The position numbers were made by a program, and so were the translations under genes. Source: Bacilli bacterium (GTDB taxonomy: Bacteria > Bacillota_I > Bacilli_A > ML615J-28 > CAG-698). Taken from it: DNA of 64,000 bases. Positions 47,577 to 55,314 of the stretch are shown piece after piece (positions within the stretch are counted from its first letter, which is position 1; each line of letters starts with the position of its first letter). The notes beneath the pieces are model-generated. The model had not been told where the DNA came from. It worked only from the letters and a program-made list of their open reading frames with translations, and did no database searches. The DNA lies in NCBI GenBank assembly GCA_017617065.1, contig JAFZWP010000001.1, forward strand, positions 124,001 to 188,000, written 5' to 3'.

Positions 47577-49229
47577 TTACATTGCTGGCATACCCATCAT
47601 ATTTAAAGATAAACCTTTCTCATCGACAGGATCTTCAGTAATGCATACATCAGAAGTTAATACTAATCCTGCAACAGATGTAGCTGCATAAATAGCACCT
47701 TTAATACCTTTTGCAGTATCAATAATACCTGATTCAATCAAATTGGTCATCTTTAAATTTAATGCATCATAACCATAATTAACATCATCTTTAGCTAAAA
47801 TTTCTTTTTGAATATTCTCAGAATTAATTCCAGCGTTATCCAAAATTACTCTAAATGGTGCTTTTAATGCATTTGCAAAGATCTTAATACCTAACATTTC
47901 ATCAGAATTAGTTAAATCTTTAAAATGTTCTTCTAAGCGGTTTGAAATTACTAACATTGTATTACCGGCACCTGGAACAAAACCTTCTTCTAATGCTGAT
48001 TTACATGCCCATTGTGCATCATCAACGCGATCTTTTAATTCTTTAATTTCTTCTTCGGATGAACCACCAACACGAATAATAGCAACACCGGTAGTTAAAG
48101 CAGCTAAACGTTTATTCAATTGATCTTTTTCCCATTGATCTTTATCAGCAGTAGCTTTAATCATACCTTCAATTGCTTCTACTCTTGCTTTAATCTTTGC
48201 TGGATCACCTTTACCACCACGAATAATTGTTTCATCTTTCTTAATGATAATTTTTTCGCATTGACCAAATTGTGCAGAAGAAAACATTTCTAACTTCATA
48301 CCCATTGGATCTTCAGCAACTTCAGCATTTAAATAAACACCTAAATCGCGTAAAATTTCAAGGCGCTTATCTCCATAACCTGGAGCTTCAATACAAGCAA
48401 GTTTAGCATTAATACGCAAACGATTCATTACTAAGCCTTGCGTAACATTTGTATCAAAACCTTCAGCAATCAAAATAATTGCACTACCTTGACGTAATAA
48501 CGGTTCAATTAAATTTGCTAATGTTGTAAAGTTACTAATACGAGAATTACACAATAAAATCAATGGATTATCATATTCCACTGTTTGATTTTCATAATCA
48601 GTAACAAAATATTGAGAAGTCCAACCGCGATTTAAAGTCATACCTTCTTTAAATACTAAAGAAATATTACGATCTTTTGTTTCTTCTACAGTTACAACAC
48701 CATTTTTACCTACTTTAGAATAAGCATCTGCAACAGTTTTACCTAAATCTTCATCCCAATTGGCAGATACTGTAGCAACTTGAATTAAACGTTCATCTGT
48801 ATCTACTGGAGTAGCAAGTTTATCTAATTCTTTAATTACATAATCTCTTGCTTTTTCAATACCTTTACGTAAAGATGTACGGTTTACCGTAGCTGTATCA
48901 TTTGCTAATTCGATTTGACGAATACCATTATTAACCAAAGCTTGACCTAAAATACAAGCTGTAGTGGTATTATCACCAACACTATTCATTTGCTTTTGTG
49001 CAATTGAAATAGCAAGATCAGCACCTAATTTAATTTTTTCATCTTTAGGTGATAATTCTTTAGCAACTGAAATACCATCTTTTGTTAAGATTGGAGATTT
49101 ATCTTTGCGTTGAATAATAACTGTTTTACCTGCAGGACCTAATGTAGATTTAACTGCATTACCAACATAATTTAAGCCTTCAACGAGAGCTTTTTGTGTA
49201 TCTTTACCGAAATGTGCTGTACGCGACAT
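47577..49229 (-). CDS. groEL: GroEL-type chaperonin, 550 aa
   Basis: Full-length group I chaperonin. TLGPAGKTVI (29-38), TKDGISVAKE (49-58) and the ATPase loop GDNTTTA (85-91; GDGTTTA in bacteria) are present, as are the apical PGYGDKR and the C-terminal equatorial GVAIIRVGGSSEEEIKE and EEGFVPGAGN. The tail ends MMGMPAM, like the GGM tails of bacterial GroEL. It should form a folding cage, possibly for the capsid protein, in place of host GroEL. The GroES-like gene lies 21 nt upstream in the same operon. The G-to-N change in the ATP loop is notable. Confidence 0.95.
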   Translation of the reverse strand: MSRTAHFGKDTQKALVEGLNYVGNAVKSTLGPAGKTVIIQRKDKSPILTKDGISVAKELSPKDEKIKLGADLAISIAQKQMNSVGDNTTTACILGQALVNNGIRQIELANDTATVNRTSLRKGIEKARDYVIKELDKLATPVDTDERLIQVATVSANWDEDLGKTVADAYSKVGKNGVVTVEETKDRNISLVFKEGMTLNRGWTSQYFVTDYENQTVEYDNPLILLCNSRISNFTTLANLIEPLLRQGSAIILIAEGFDTNVTQGLVMNRLRINAKLACIEAPGYGDKRLEILRDLGVYLNAEVAEDPMGMKLEMFSSAQFGQCEKIIIKKDETIIRGGKGDPAKIKARVEAIEGMIKATADKDQWEKDQLNKRLAALTTGVAIIRVGGSSEEEIKELKDRVDDAQWACKSALEEGFVPGAGNTMLVISNRLEEHFKDLTNSDEMLGIKIFANALKAPFRVILDNAGINSENIQKEILAKDDVNYGYDALNLKMTNLIESGIIDTAKGIKGAIYAATSVAGLVLTSDVCITEDPVDEKGLSLNMMGMPAM

Positions 49230-49250
49230 AACTTCTCCTTTTATAATAAA

Positions 49251-49568
49251 TTAGTCAATTTTAATTGTACCTTGAACTTGCTTTGCTACAATATCTTGTT
49301 GCATTACACGAATTAAAGGAATACTATTAAAATTAATCTTTGTACCTGAAATCTTAGGGAATGCAATTATATCACCATGTGCAACACATGATTGTACAAA
49401 CATTCCATTTTCAAAATAACCTTCAGCTACAGAAATAACTTCGCCAAATGTAAAATCATTATCCAAAGAATCTGGCAATAGCATCATACCTTGCTTAGCT
49501 TCTTGTTTAATTTCTTTTACAAAAACGTTAGCATTAACTGCAGCATAAAATGTTTCATTTTCTGCCAT
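49251..49568 (-). CDS. groES: GroES-type co-chaperonin, 105 aa
   Basis: Size and pattern of GroES: VNANVFVKEIKQEAKQGMMLLPD (front strand and mobile loop, about 12-34), then GEVISVAEGYF, a VAHGDIIAFPKISGT strand near 60-85, and C-terminal IRVMQQDIVAKQV. The mobile loop is where it would bind the phage GroEL downstream. T4 supplies gp31 instead of GroES; this phage encodes both partners. AAAGGAGATTTTCACC precedes the ATG. Confidence 0.8.
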   Translation of the reverse strand: MAENETFYAAVNANVFVKEIKQEAKQGMMLLPDSLDNDFTFGEVISVAEGYFENGMFVQSCVAHGDIIAFPKISGTKINFNSIPLIRVMQQDIVAKQVQGTIKID

Positions 49569-49594
49569 GGTGAAAATCTCCTTTTATATTTATA

Positions 49595-49804
49595 TTAGAA
49601 ACCAAAAAATTCTGCAACTTTTGTCCAAAAAGATTTTTTAGCTGGAGCTTGTACTGGTTTCTTTGCAACTGATTTAACAGATACTTTTTGTACTTTTACT
49701 TGCTTTGTAGCAGGTTTTTTAGCAACGACTTTTTTTGTTGCGGGTTTTACTGTTTTTTTAGTAGCAACTTTTTTAGCTACTGGTTTTTTACTTACTTTAG
49801 CCAT
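49595..49804 (-). CDS. histone H1-like lysine/alanine/proline-rich protein, 69 aa
   Basis: MAKVSKKPVAKKVATKKTV and onward repeat K-K-x-A/V/P units through residue 57, like the tails of histone H1 or bacterial AlgP, then an amphipathic aromatic end FWTKVAEFFGF. It should bind DNA or RNA non-specifically, maybe compacting DNA in the head; the aromatic end may anchor it to a partner or membrane. AAAGGATATAAA precedes the start and an ATTCTA element lies 39 nt upstream. Confidence 0.75.
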   Translation of the reverse strand: MAKVSKKPVAKKVATKKTVKPATKKVVAKKPATKQVKVQKVSVKSVAKKPVQAPAKKSFWTKVAEFFGF

Positions 49805-49831
49805 TTTATATCCTTTATTTTAGCTTTATAT

Positions 49832-49843
49832 ATTATATAGAAT
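49832..49843 (-). promoter_or_regulatory. ATTCTA promoter element, leftward
   Basis: Minus strand ATTCTATATAAT, 39 nt before ATG 49804. It would drive the histone-like, groES and groEL genes as one late operon. Confidence 0.5.
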
Positions 49844-49858
49844 TACTTTTTTTCGATA

Positions 49859-51376
49859 CTATACAAAAATTAATTGATATGTACCGTTTTTATACAAGAC
49901 ACAGTTTGCATGTGCCCAATTAGAAATTGAAGTTTTATTATATGTTAATTGTAATTTTGATAATGTACCAACAACAACACCACTTTCTTTAATCTTTGGA
50001 CTATGTGTATGTCCTGTAATCGATTTATCATATGCTTTTACATATGCATTTGTATTACCTTTTGCACCAGCAATACCACTGTCGCCGTGCTTTGCAACTT
50101 CATATCCTTCTATTTCTAAAGAAACACCGGGATCTAAAAATTTTATATTAGAAGCGAACATAGAAGCTGGAAAAATAGGAGTATTATTTGCAAGATTAGC
50201 AAATAATTCACAACCAATTACTCTATTAGCAGGATTACCTTTTACAAATTCACCTTCATTTAACCACTTCATTAAAAATTCATCATGATTAGAATGTACA
50301 ATATAAAAAGTAGTATTTGGACAAGCTTTTGCTAACTTATTCATGATTTTACTACTTCTATCTATTTCTGTTCGTAAGTCAATTGTATCTTCTGTTGCAT
50401 TTAATACTTTACTTAATGCTCTATGCTCTTCGTAATGATTAACACTTTGATAACTCATCCAATCATGAACTATAGCTATTTCTGGTTTTAATTTTTTTAA
50501 ACTAGCAATTGTTATATCTAAAGCATCCATATCAGTTTCTGGTGCATGTAAATCACCTAATACAACGCAAGAAACTAATTCACCACCCATTACAGCACCT
50601 TCATTTGTATAAGCAGTATTTGTTATATCATAAATAAAACCATCATCATCACATTGTAATTGTCTAGGAATATATCTTTGTTTTTGATTATTCCATTCTA
50701 ATCTAATAGCACCAATTGTATGATTTTGTGTATCTAATTGTCCAGATACAGTTGATTTATAATTCGGTAAAGAAATACTACCAGTACTTAAAGCGATTTT
50801 AAATTGACTATTATTATCATGTGGCAATGTGTCTAAGTATTGCTTTGGAGATCCAACTATTATAGTAGATAAACCTTTTGATAATTTATCTAAATTTTGC
50901 AATGGATTTTTTGCTGTAGCAGGAATTAAAAGATCTAATGCTTTGCATTTTTTATCTTTTTCAAAAAATAAATCAGTAACTAAATATTCTTGTAATAGAT
51001 CATAATCTTCTTTAGAAAAATGAGCATTAGAATTTAAAGCTCTACCCCATAAAATATATAATTGACATTTTTCTTCTTTACAATATGCGATTAATGCATT
51101 TAAACAAGTATAATCAATATGTGATCCATCAATAACTGAACTAATTACGACATTATTAATAGTCTTTTTTACTGTTTTTACAATATTATATCTGTTTAAA
51201 TTAATAGTACTAGAAACATCTTGTATAAAACTTTTCCAAGTACCCCATAAAGCTTCAATCTTAGATGAAGAATATTCAGGAATTTCATTTAATTTACGAT
51301 ATTCACTACGTGTTAATGTATGATTGGCTGCAATACAAAGTTTTTTAAAATGTTCTTTTATATCTTCATTTAACAT
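49859..51376 (-). CDS. metallophosphoesterase, phage T5 A1-like, 505 aa
   Basis: The C-terminal half (about 265-505) has calcineurin-like phosphoesterase motifs: VVLGDLHAPE (GD-x-H), IVHDWMSY, IVHSNHDEFL (NHD), KHGDSG and ITGHTHSPK. The N-terminal part begins with a helix-turn-helix-like segment. This domain order and size remind me of the T5 A1 protein, which helps shut off and degrade host DNA early. An enzyme that hydrolyses nucleic acids or nucleotides is likely. The last base of the upstream ClpP-like gene overlaps its start (TAATG), so both are coupled. Family match by eye. Confidence 0.75.
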   Translation of the reverse strand: MLNEDIKEHFKKLCIAANHTLTRSEYRKLNEIPEYSSSKIEALWGTWKSFIQDVSSTINLNRYNIVKTVKKTINNVVISSVIDGSHIDYTCLNALIAYCKEEKCQLYILWGRALNSNAHFSKEDYDLLQEYLVTDLFFEKDKKCKALDLLIPATAKNPLQNLDKLSKGLSTIIVGSPKQYLDTLPHDNNSQFKIALSTGSISLPNYKSTVSGQLDTQNHTIGAIRLEWNNQKQRYIPRQLQCDDDGFIYDITNTAYTNEGAVMGGELVSCVVLGDLHAPETDMDALDITIASLKKLKPEIAIVHDWMSYQSVNHYEEHRALSKVLNATEDTIDLRTEIDRSSKIMNKLAKACPNTTFYIVHSNHDEFLMKWLNEGEFVKGNPANRVIGCELFANLANNTPIFPASMFASNIKFLDPGVSLEIEGYEVAKHGDSGIAGAKGNTNAYVKAYDKSITGHTHSPKIKESGVVVGTLSKLQLTYNKTSISNWAHANCVLYKNGTYQLIFV

Positions 51377-52095
51377 TATTTAGCCTTTCTTTTAGATTCT
51401 TTTTTACTTAGGGCTTCTAATTTCTTCATTACATTTTTATATTTACCATTTGTATAATCTTCAAACAATTCTTCAAAATTATCAGCATCATCATGTAATT
51501 TATTCATTTTTGCTAAATCATCTTCTATAATAGAATCACATAAACCATATTCAATACATTGTTCAGCATTCAAATATCCACGTTCATCTAATTGTAAACT
51601 TCTTAATTTTTCAGCTGTTAAACCCGGACAAGATTGTAAATATAAATTATCAATTCTTTCTGCGTAATCTTTAGTTTGTTCATAAATTTTTTCAATTTCA
51701 CTATGGCGTTCTGTTAATGACCACATAGATCCAAAATGTATAAAATGTCTTGAAACATTCGTAATTTTTCTTACATCACCTTGAATTGCAATAACAGAAG
51801 CTGCTGAAGCTGCAATTCCCATAACATAAGTATTAATTTGAATTTTATTTAATTTTGCAATATTTATCAATCCAATAATAGTCATCATAACATATACATC
51901 ACCACCGGGACTATTAATAATAAAATTTAAAGGAGTATCAAAATTCTGGGGATTTGTTACATAATCATATAAATCACCAATTAAATATGCGCAAGATTTT
52001 TCTGAAATTTCATCTAATATATAAACTGTATTTTTATACATGTAATTTCTAGGTGAATCCTTAGATAATGACATGTTATTACCATCCCAAGACAT
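51376..52095 (-). CDS. ClpP/S14-family serine protease, 239 aa
   Basis: ClpP pattern: FIINSPGGDVYVMM (59-71), VMGIAASAASVIAI with nucleophile S97, RHFIHFGSMWS with H120, and LQLDERGYLNAEQCIEYGLCD with an acidic residue near D170. A basic tail (KKESKRKAK) follows. Phage ClpP-like proteases are often prohead proteases, but this genome also has a gp21-type protease, so another target (chaperonin substrates, host proteins) is possible. It heads the leftward chaperonin-phosphoesterase group. AAAAGGGGATTAAT precedes the ATG. Confidence 0.85.
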   Translation of the reverse strand: MSWDGNNMSLSKDSPRNYMYKNTVYILDEISEKSCAYLIGDLYDYVTNPQNFDTPLNFIINSPGGDVYVMMTIIGLINIAKLNKIQINTYVMGIAASAASVIAIQGDVRKITNVSRHFIHFGSMWSLTERHSEIEKIYEQTKDYAERIDNLYLQSCPGLTAEKLRSLQLDERGYLNAEQCIEYGLCDSIIEDDLAKMNKLHDDADNFEELFEDYTNGKYKNVMKKLEALSKKESKRKAK

Positions 52096-52184
52096 ATTAA
52101 TCCCCTTTTATTCTTAGTACTATTATATTGAACACTTTAAAAAGCTATAAATTTTTAAGAATATTTCCATTATAAAATTAGCTT

Positions 52185-52196
52185 GTTCTATTACGT
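52185..52196 (+). promoter_or_regulatory. GTTCTA promoter element, rightward
   Basis: GTTCTATTACGT, 35 nt before ATG 52220, with GGGAG as ribosome site. On the other side of this 124-bp divergent gap the minus strand reads GTTCAATATAATA (around 52120), a possible promoter for the ClpP-like gene. Confidence 0.45.
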
Positions 52197-52219
52197 ATAT
52201 AAATCAGGGAGTACTTTAA

Positions 52220-52753
52220 ATGGCAGATTTTGATGATTTGTGGGATGATAATATGGATGTTGATATAGCTAATTTAGATGCTACTACAGACATATCAAAC
52301 AAAGTTTCAAATGCAATGAATTCAGCTGGACATAAAAAATCTCAACAAGATATAAACGGTGAATATATTGATGGTGATGATTGGGATAATTTAAGCCGTG
52401 AAGAACAAGATGAACGCTTTATTTCTACTATTGAAAAGACAAACAAAGAAAAATATGCCAAAGCATTAAACAAATTAAATACCAAAAAAGATTATTTAAT
52501 TGATAAATTACATGCTGCTAAAAATACAAATGCTCCTACAAAAAGCTTAGTTGCTCAATTGAAACAATTAAAAGCTGAATATGCAGATTTATTTACTCAT
52601 AAAGCTTCTGATGAGCATCAAACAGATCTTACAAAAGCAAGAGCTCTTGGTTTACTTGCTCCAGAAGGTGATTTGGATTATTCTATAAATCCACAACAAT
52701 TAAAACAAATATTAGATACAGGTAATTATAAATATACCTCTACAAGATTCTAA
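52220..52753 (+). CDS. hypothetical acidic helical protein, 177 aa
   Basis: Starts MADFDDLWDDNMDVDIANLD, a very acidic N-terminus, then a Lys/Glu-rich helix (TIEKTNKEKYAKALNKLNTKK, about 73-93) and a C-terminal part ending YKYTSTRF. In some T4-like phages an acidic helical protein next to the terminase acts as small terminase or scaffold; no such motif is visible here. It is the first gene of the rightward block. Function unknown. Confidence 0.6.
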   Translation: MADFDDLWDDNMDVDIANLDATTDISNKVSNAMNSAGHKKSQQDINGEYIDGDDWDNLSREEQDERFISTIEKTNKEKYAKALNKLNTKKDYLIDKLHAAKNTNAPTKSLVAQLKQLKAEYADLFTHKASDEHQTDLTKARALGLLAPEGDLDYSINPQQLKQILDTGNYKYTSTRF

Positions 52754-52773
52754 TAATAGCTTCGAATTTATAT

Positions 52774-52799
52774 AAAATCCTCTATCAAATGGGGATTTT
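52774..52799 (+). terminator. terminator
   Basis: AAAATCCTC (52774-52782) with GGGGATTTT (52791-52799), 9 bp with one G-U pair; T-rich 3' side. Confidence 0.65.
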
Positions 52800-52810
52800 C
52801 ATTTTAAGTA

Positions 52811-52822
52811 GTTCTAATTTCA
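52811..52822 (+). promoter_or_regulatory. GTTCTA promoter element, rightward
   Basis: GTTCTAATTTCA, 45 nt before ATG 52856, with AAAGGTAAGTAGA as ribosome site. Confidence 0.5.
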
Positions 52823-52855
52823 TAGGAATTAGTTAACTCTACAAAGGTAAGTAGA

Positions 52856-54790
52856 ATGGAAAAGAAAATTAAGATTAAATCAGCTTCTTTAACACCATTA
52901 AATGAGACTTTACAAAAATTAAAATTAAACGATACAATTAAAGATTTTACACCAGTTATCGTAGAAGCTGATGGTAAATTTACTTCAATCATGAATGCTA
53001 AAGAAGAATTTAATCCGAATGATATAAGTTCAACGTTTGAAATTGAATCAGAAGAAAACGAAGAACAAAAAGAAACAAAAGAACAATTATTAAACAAAGC
53101 TAAAGATGCTTTAAAACAAACTTTAACTAATTCTAAAGAGCTTAATACCATTCTACAAAAGATCCAAGATTTATCTAAAGAAGATGGATTTAATACTTGG
53201 GAATTAAATAAAGAACAAAATGCAGCTACTTTAAAAAGTAAAAATGCTCAAATTTTTAAACAAAACAATAACCTTTGCTTATCTCATTCTGGTAAAATTG
53301 AATTATTTAAATCTGTACAAGAATTGAGAGATTGGTTAAAAGATAATGGTTATCCACTTCCTGGTAATGATATTGTTATTCATGAATCAGTAGAAGTAAA
53401 AGAAGGTCGTAATTGGGTAGACCTTTTAAATCAGCATAATGATAAAAAAAAAGCTGATGTAAGTTATTCTGATAAAGAAGCTCCTGATTTATTAAGTCAA
53501 GGTTTAAGTAAAGCAATTGATAAAAAGACTTTACAAGCTGCAAATAGAGCTAAACCCGTTGTAAATCCAAATAGAAGTCTTTTAAAGAAAGAAGCAGATG
53601 TTGAAGAATGTTGTGGTGGTGCTTGTGTAAGTGCTGCAGCATTAGGTCCAGCTGTTGCATATACCGCTTCTCCAAAAAAGAAAAAACGTTCTAAAGAAGA
53701 AGAATTACAAGAAGCTTTTGCTAGCTTAATTCCTGGAGATTCAGCAGAATTTGAAGGTAAAAGACCTTTAGTTAATAAATTTTTAACTTGGTTCAAACGT
53801 AATAAAGATGCAGTTATTTCTGGTGAAATTCAATTACCTGATAACTTTGAAGAAACTTTTGATACAATAATTGAACCAACTTTTATGAATAATTCTAGTG
53901 ATTCAGTAAGTAAAGATTGGAATAAAATTATTCTTAACAGATTAAAACCATTTGCTGAAAAAATGGCAGCTGCTAAAAATTTCCCAGAAGATATTTTATT
54001 ACAAAATTTAATCACTAATCCAAACGAAAAGATTTGTAATGCTTTATCGCAAGAATTAAATAGTAAGCTTCCAGAAGGTGAAGAATATGCTTTTGGTAAA
54101 GTACAACTAATTCCCGGTAAACCTTTACTTTCCGTTTCTAAAAAAGCAAATGATGTAAATAATCCAAATTATACACAAAGACAGAATTGGCAAAAAGCTT
54201 GGTATCAAGCAAAAGTAGGTGGTGCTACAGATAAATCTGAAGTTATGGTTAAAACATTTAATGATCTTAAAAATTTTGTTAAAAATAAACAATCTGATTC
54301 AGAGTTTACACCTGAAGAATTGGAATTAATTAAAAAATATAATTTACAATCAAAAACAGAAGCAATCTTTGAATCAGCTAAAAAATACCCTTGGTTAGAT
54401 AAAGTTTTAGGTACACGCTTAGTAGAAGATGATTCACCTGCAGATTTTGCTACAGGTAGTCCAATTTCATCTGATATGGGTAGTACAGATACTACTACTT
54501 CAACAACAAGTAGTACAACTTCTACTACAACAGATACTTCTGCTGCACCTGATATTGATTTTGGTGGTGATACAAGTGGAGCTAATCCTGGTTTTGGTGA
54601 TATAAATATTGATGCTGGTGGTTATAGTCCTGATGAAGGTGACGAAGAAGCCGTTCCTGTACCAGCTGCTCCTGAATATAAAATCATTGATGTTTTGTTA
54701 AATGATGATGACAATGATGTTAAAGTAAAAGTACAAAATCAAGATACAAAAGAAACAGAAATTAGAAATTTAGAAGATATAGATGTCTAA
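52856..54790 (+). CDS. virion-type protein, paralog of the 30.7-kb gene, 644 aa
   Basis: Starts MEKKIKIKSASLTPLNETL. A central CCGGACVSAAALGPAV stretch (about 252-268) and KKKKRSKEEEL precede a domain (about 295-470) that matches the 30681-32093 protein: GEIQLPDNF, NPNEKICNALSQELNSKL and RQNWQKAWYQAKV. Then a long Thr/Ser/Asp-rich linker (TTTSTTSSTTSTTTDTS) leads to a beta-rich acidic end. Shared domain and composition suggest both are packaged or head-surface proteins. Function unknown. Confidence 0.6.
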   Translation: MEKKIKIKSASLTPLNETLQKLKLNDTIKDFTPVIVEADGKFTSIMNAKEEFNPNDISSTFEIESEENEEQKETKEQLLNKAKDALKQTLTNSKELNTILQKIQDLSKEDGFNTWELNKEQNAATLKSKNAQIFKQNNNLCLSHSGKIELFKSVQELRDWLKDNGYPLPGNDIVIHESVEVKEGRNWVDLLNQHNDKKKADVSYSDKEAPDLLSQGLSKAIDKKTLQAANRAKPVVNPNRSLLKKEADVEECCGGACVSAAALGPAVAYTASPKKKKRSKEEELQEAFASLIPGDSAEFEGKRPLVNKFLTWFKRNKDAVISGEIQLPDNFEETFDTIIEPTFMNNSSDSVSKDWNKIILNRLKPFAEKMAAAKNFPEDILLQNLITNPNEKICNALSQELNSKLPEGEEYAFGKVQLIPGKPLLSVSKKANDVNNPNYTQRQNWQKAWYQAKVGGATDKSEVMVKTFNDLKNFVKNKQSDSEFTPEELELIKKYNLQSKTEAIFESAKKYPWLDKVLGTRLVEDDSPADFATGSPISSDMGSTDTTTSTTSSTTSTTTDTSAAPDIDFGGDTSGANPGFGDINIDAGGYSPDEGDEEAVPVPAAPEYKIIDVLLNDDDNDVKVKVQNQDTKETEIRNLEDIDV

Positions 54791-55163
54791 GTTTAAAGAA
54801 TTGTTTGAAACTGTTTTAACAGAATATGATAGAGATGATCCAAGTGATAATTTTTGGCAAGCTGCTAAAGATTATAAAAGTGATCAATTAAAGAAAAATA
54901 CTTTATATTCAAAACTTATTAAACCTTTAACATTAGAAGATAAAGTTTATATCAAAGCAATAAATACAGAACAATTTGGATCTTATCGTACTAATGAAAT
55001 GTATTTAACAAATAAAAAAGATTTTCCATACTGTTATTCAAAAGAAAAAGCATTTAAATTTCCATTATCACAAGCAGAAGAATTTGTAAATAATCATCCA
55101 AAACAAACAGTAAATAAAATGGGTAATCCCTATGAAGTTCACTTTGAATTAGAAAAAGCTTAA
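54783..55163 (+). CDS. protein with capsid-targeting-like start, 126 aa
   Basis: Begins MSKFKELFETVLTEYDRDD, the same M-S-K-F-x-x-L pattern as the internal-protein candidates at 34963-37549, with a probable cleavage point after the TE at residue 14. The rest is charged and aromatic (DNFWQAAKDYKSDQL, KDFPYCYSKEKAFKFP). It overlaps the upstream gene by 8 bp, so it is translated with it. Candidate packaged protein; function unknown. Confidence 0.6.
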   Translation: MSKFKELFETVLTEYDRDDPSDNFWQAAKDYKSDQLKKNTLYSKLIKPLTLEDKVYIKAINTEQFGSYRTNEMYLTNKKDFPYCYSKEKAFKFPLSQAEEFVNNHPKQTVNKMGNPYEVHFELEKA

Positions 55164-55166
55164 TCT

Positions 55167-55260
55167 CGCGCGCGTATGCGTATAATATATAATTATTAAT
55201 AATATATATAATTAAAAATAAAAAATAAATATTATATTTTTCTTTTATTAAACTTTTCTT
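55167..55260. other. alternating purine-pyrimidine tract beside an A/T-only stretch
   Basis: Eighteen bases of strict pyrimidine-purine alternation, CGCGCGCGTATGCGTATA (55167-55184), run into about 70 bases made almost only of A and T, including ATTATTAATAATATATATAAT. CG-rich alternation is rare here and can form Z-DNA; the A/T tract melts easily. It separates late-type genes from the replication genes, a sensible place for an origin or a regulatory boundary. Confidence 0.5.
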
Positions 55261-55265
55261 TGTGA

Positions 55266-55300
55266 TTTGGAAAATTTGTGAATAGTTTTCCAAATTTTTT
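55266..55300 (+). terminator. AT-rich terminator
   Basis: Stem TTTGGAAAA/TTTTCCAAA (55266-55274 with 55286-55294) followed by TTTTTT, immediately before the next promoter element. Confidence 0.7.
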
Positions 55301-55302
55301 AT

Positions 55303-55314
55303 ATTCTAACTAGT
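55303..55314 (+). promoter_or_regulatory. ATTCTA element exactly 12 nt before the next ATG
   Basis: ATTCTAACTAGT abuts ATG 55315; no Shine-Dalgarno. Leaderless subset. Confidence 0.5.
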
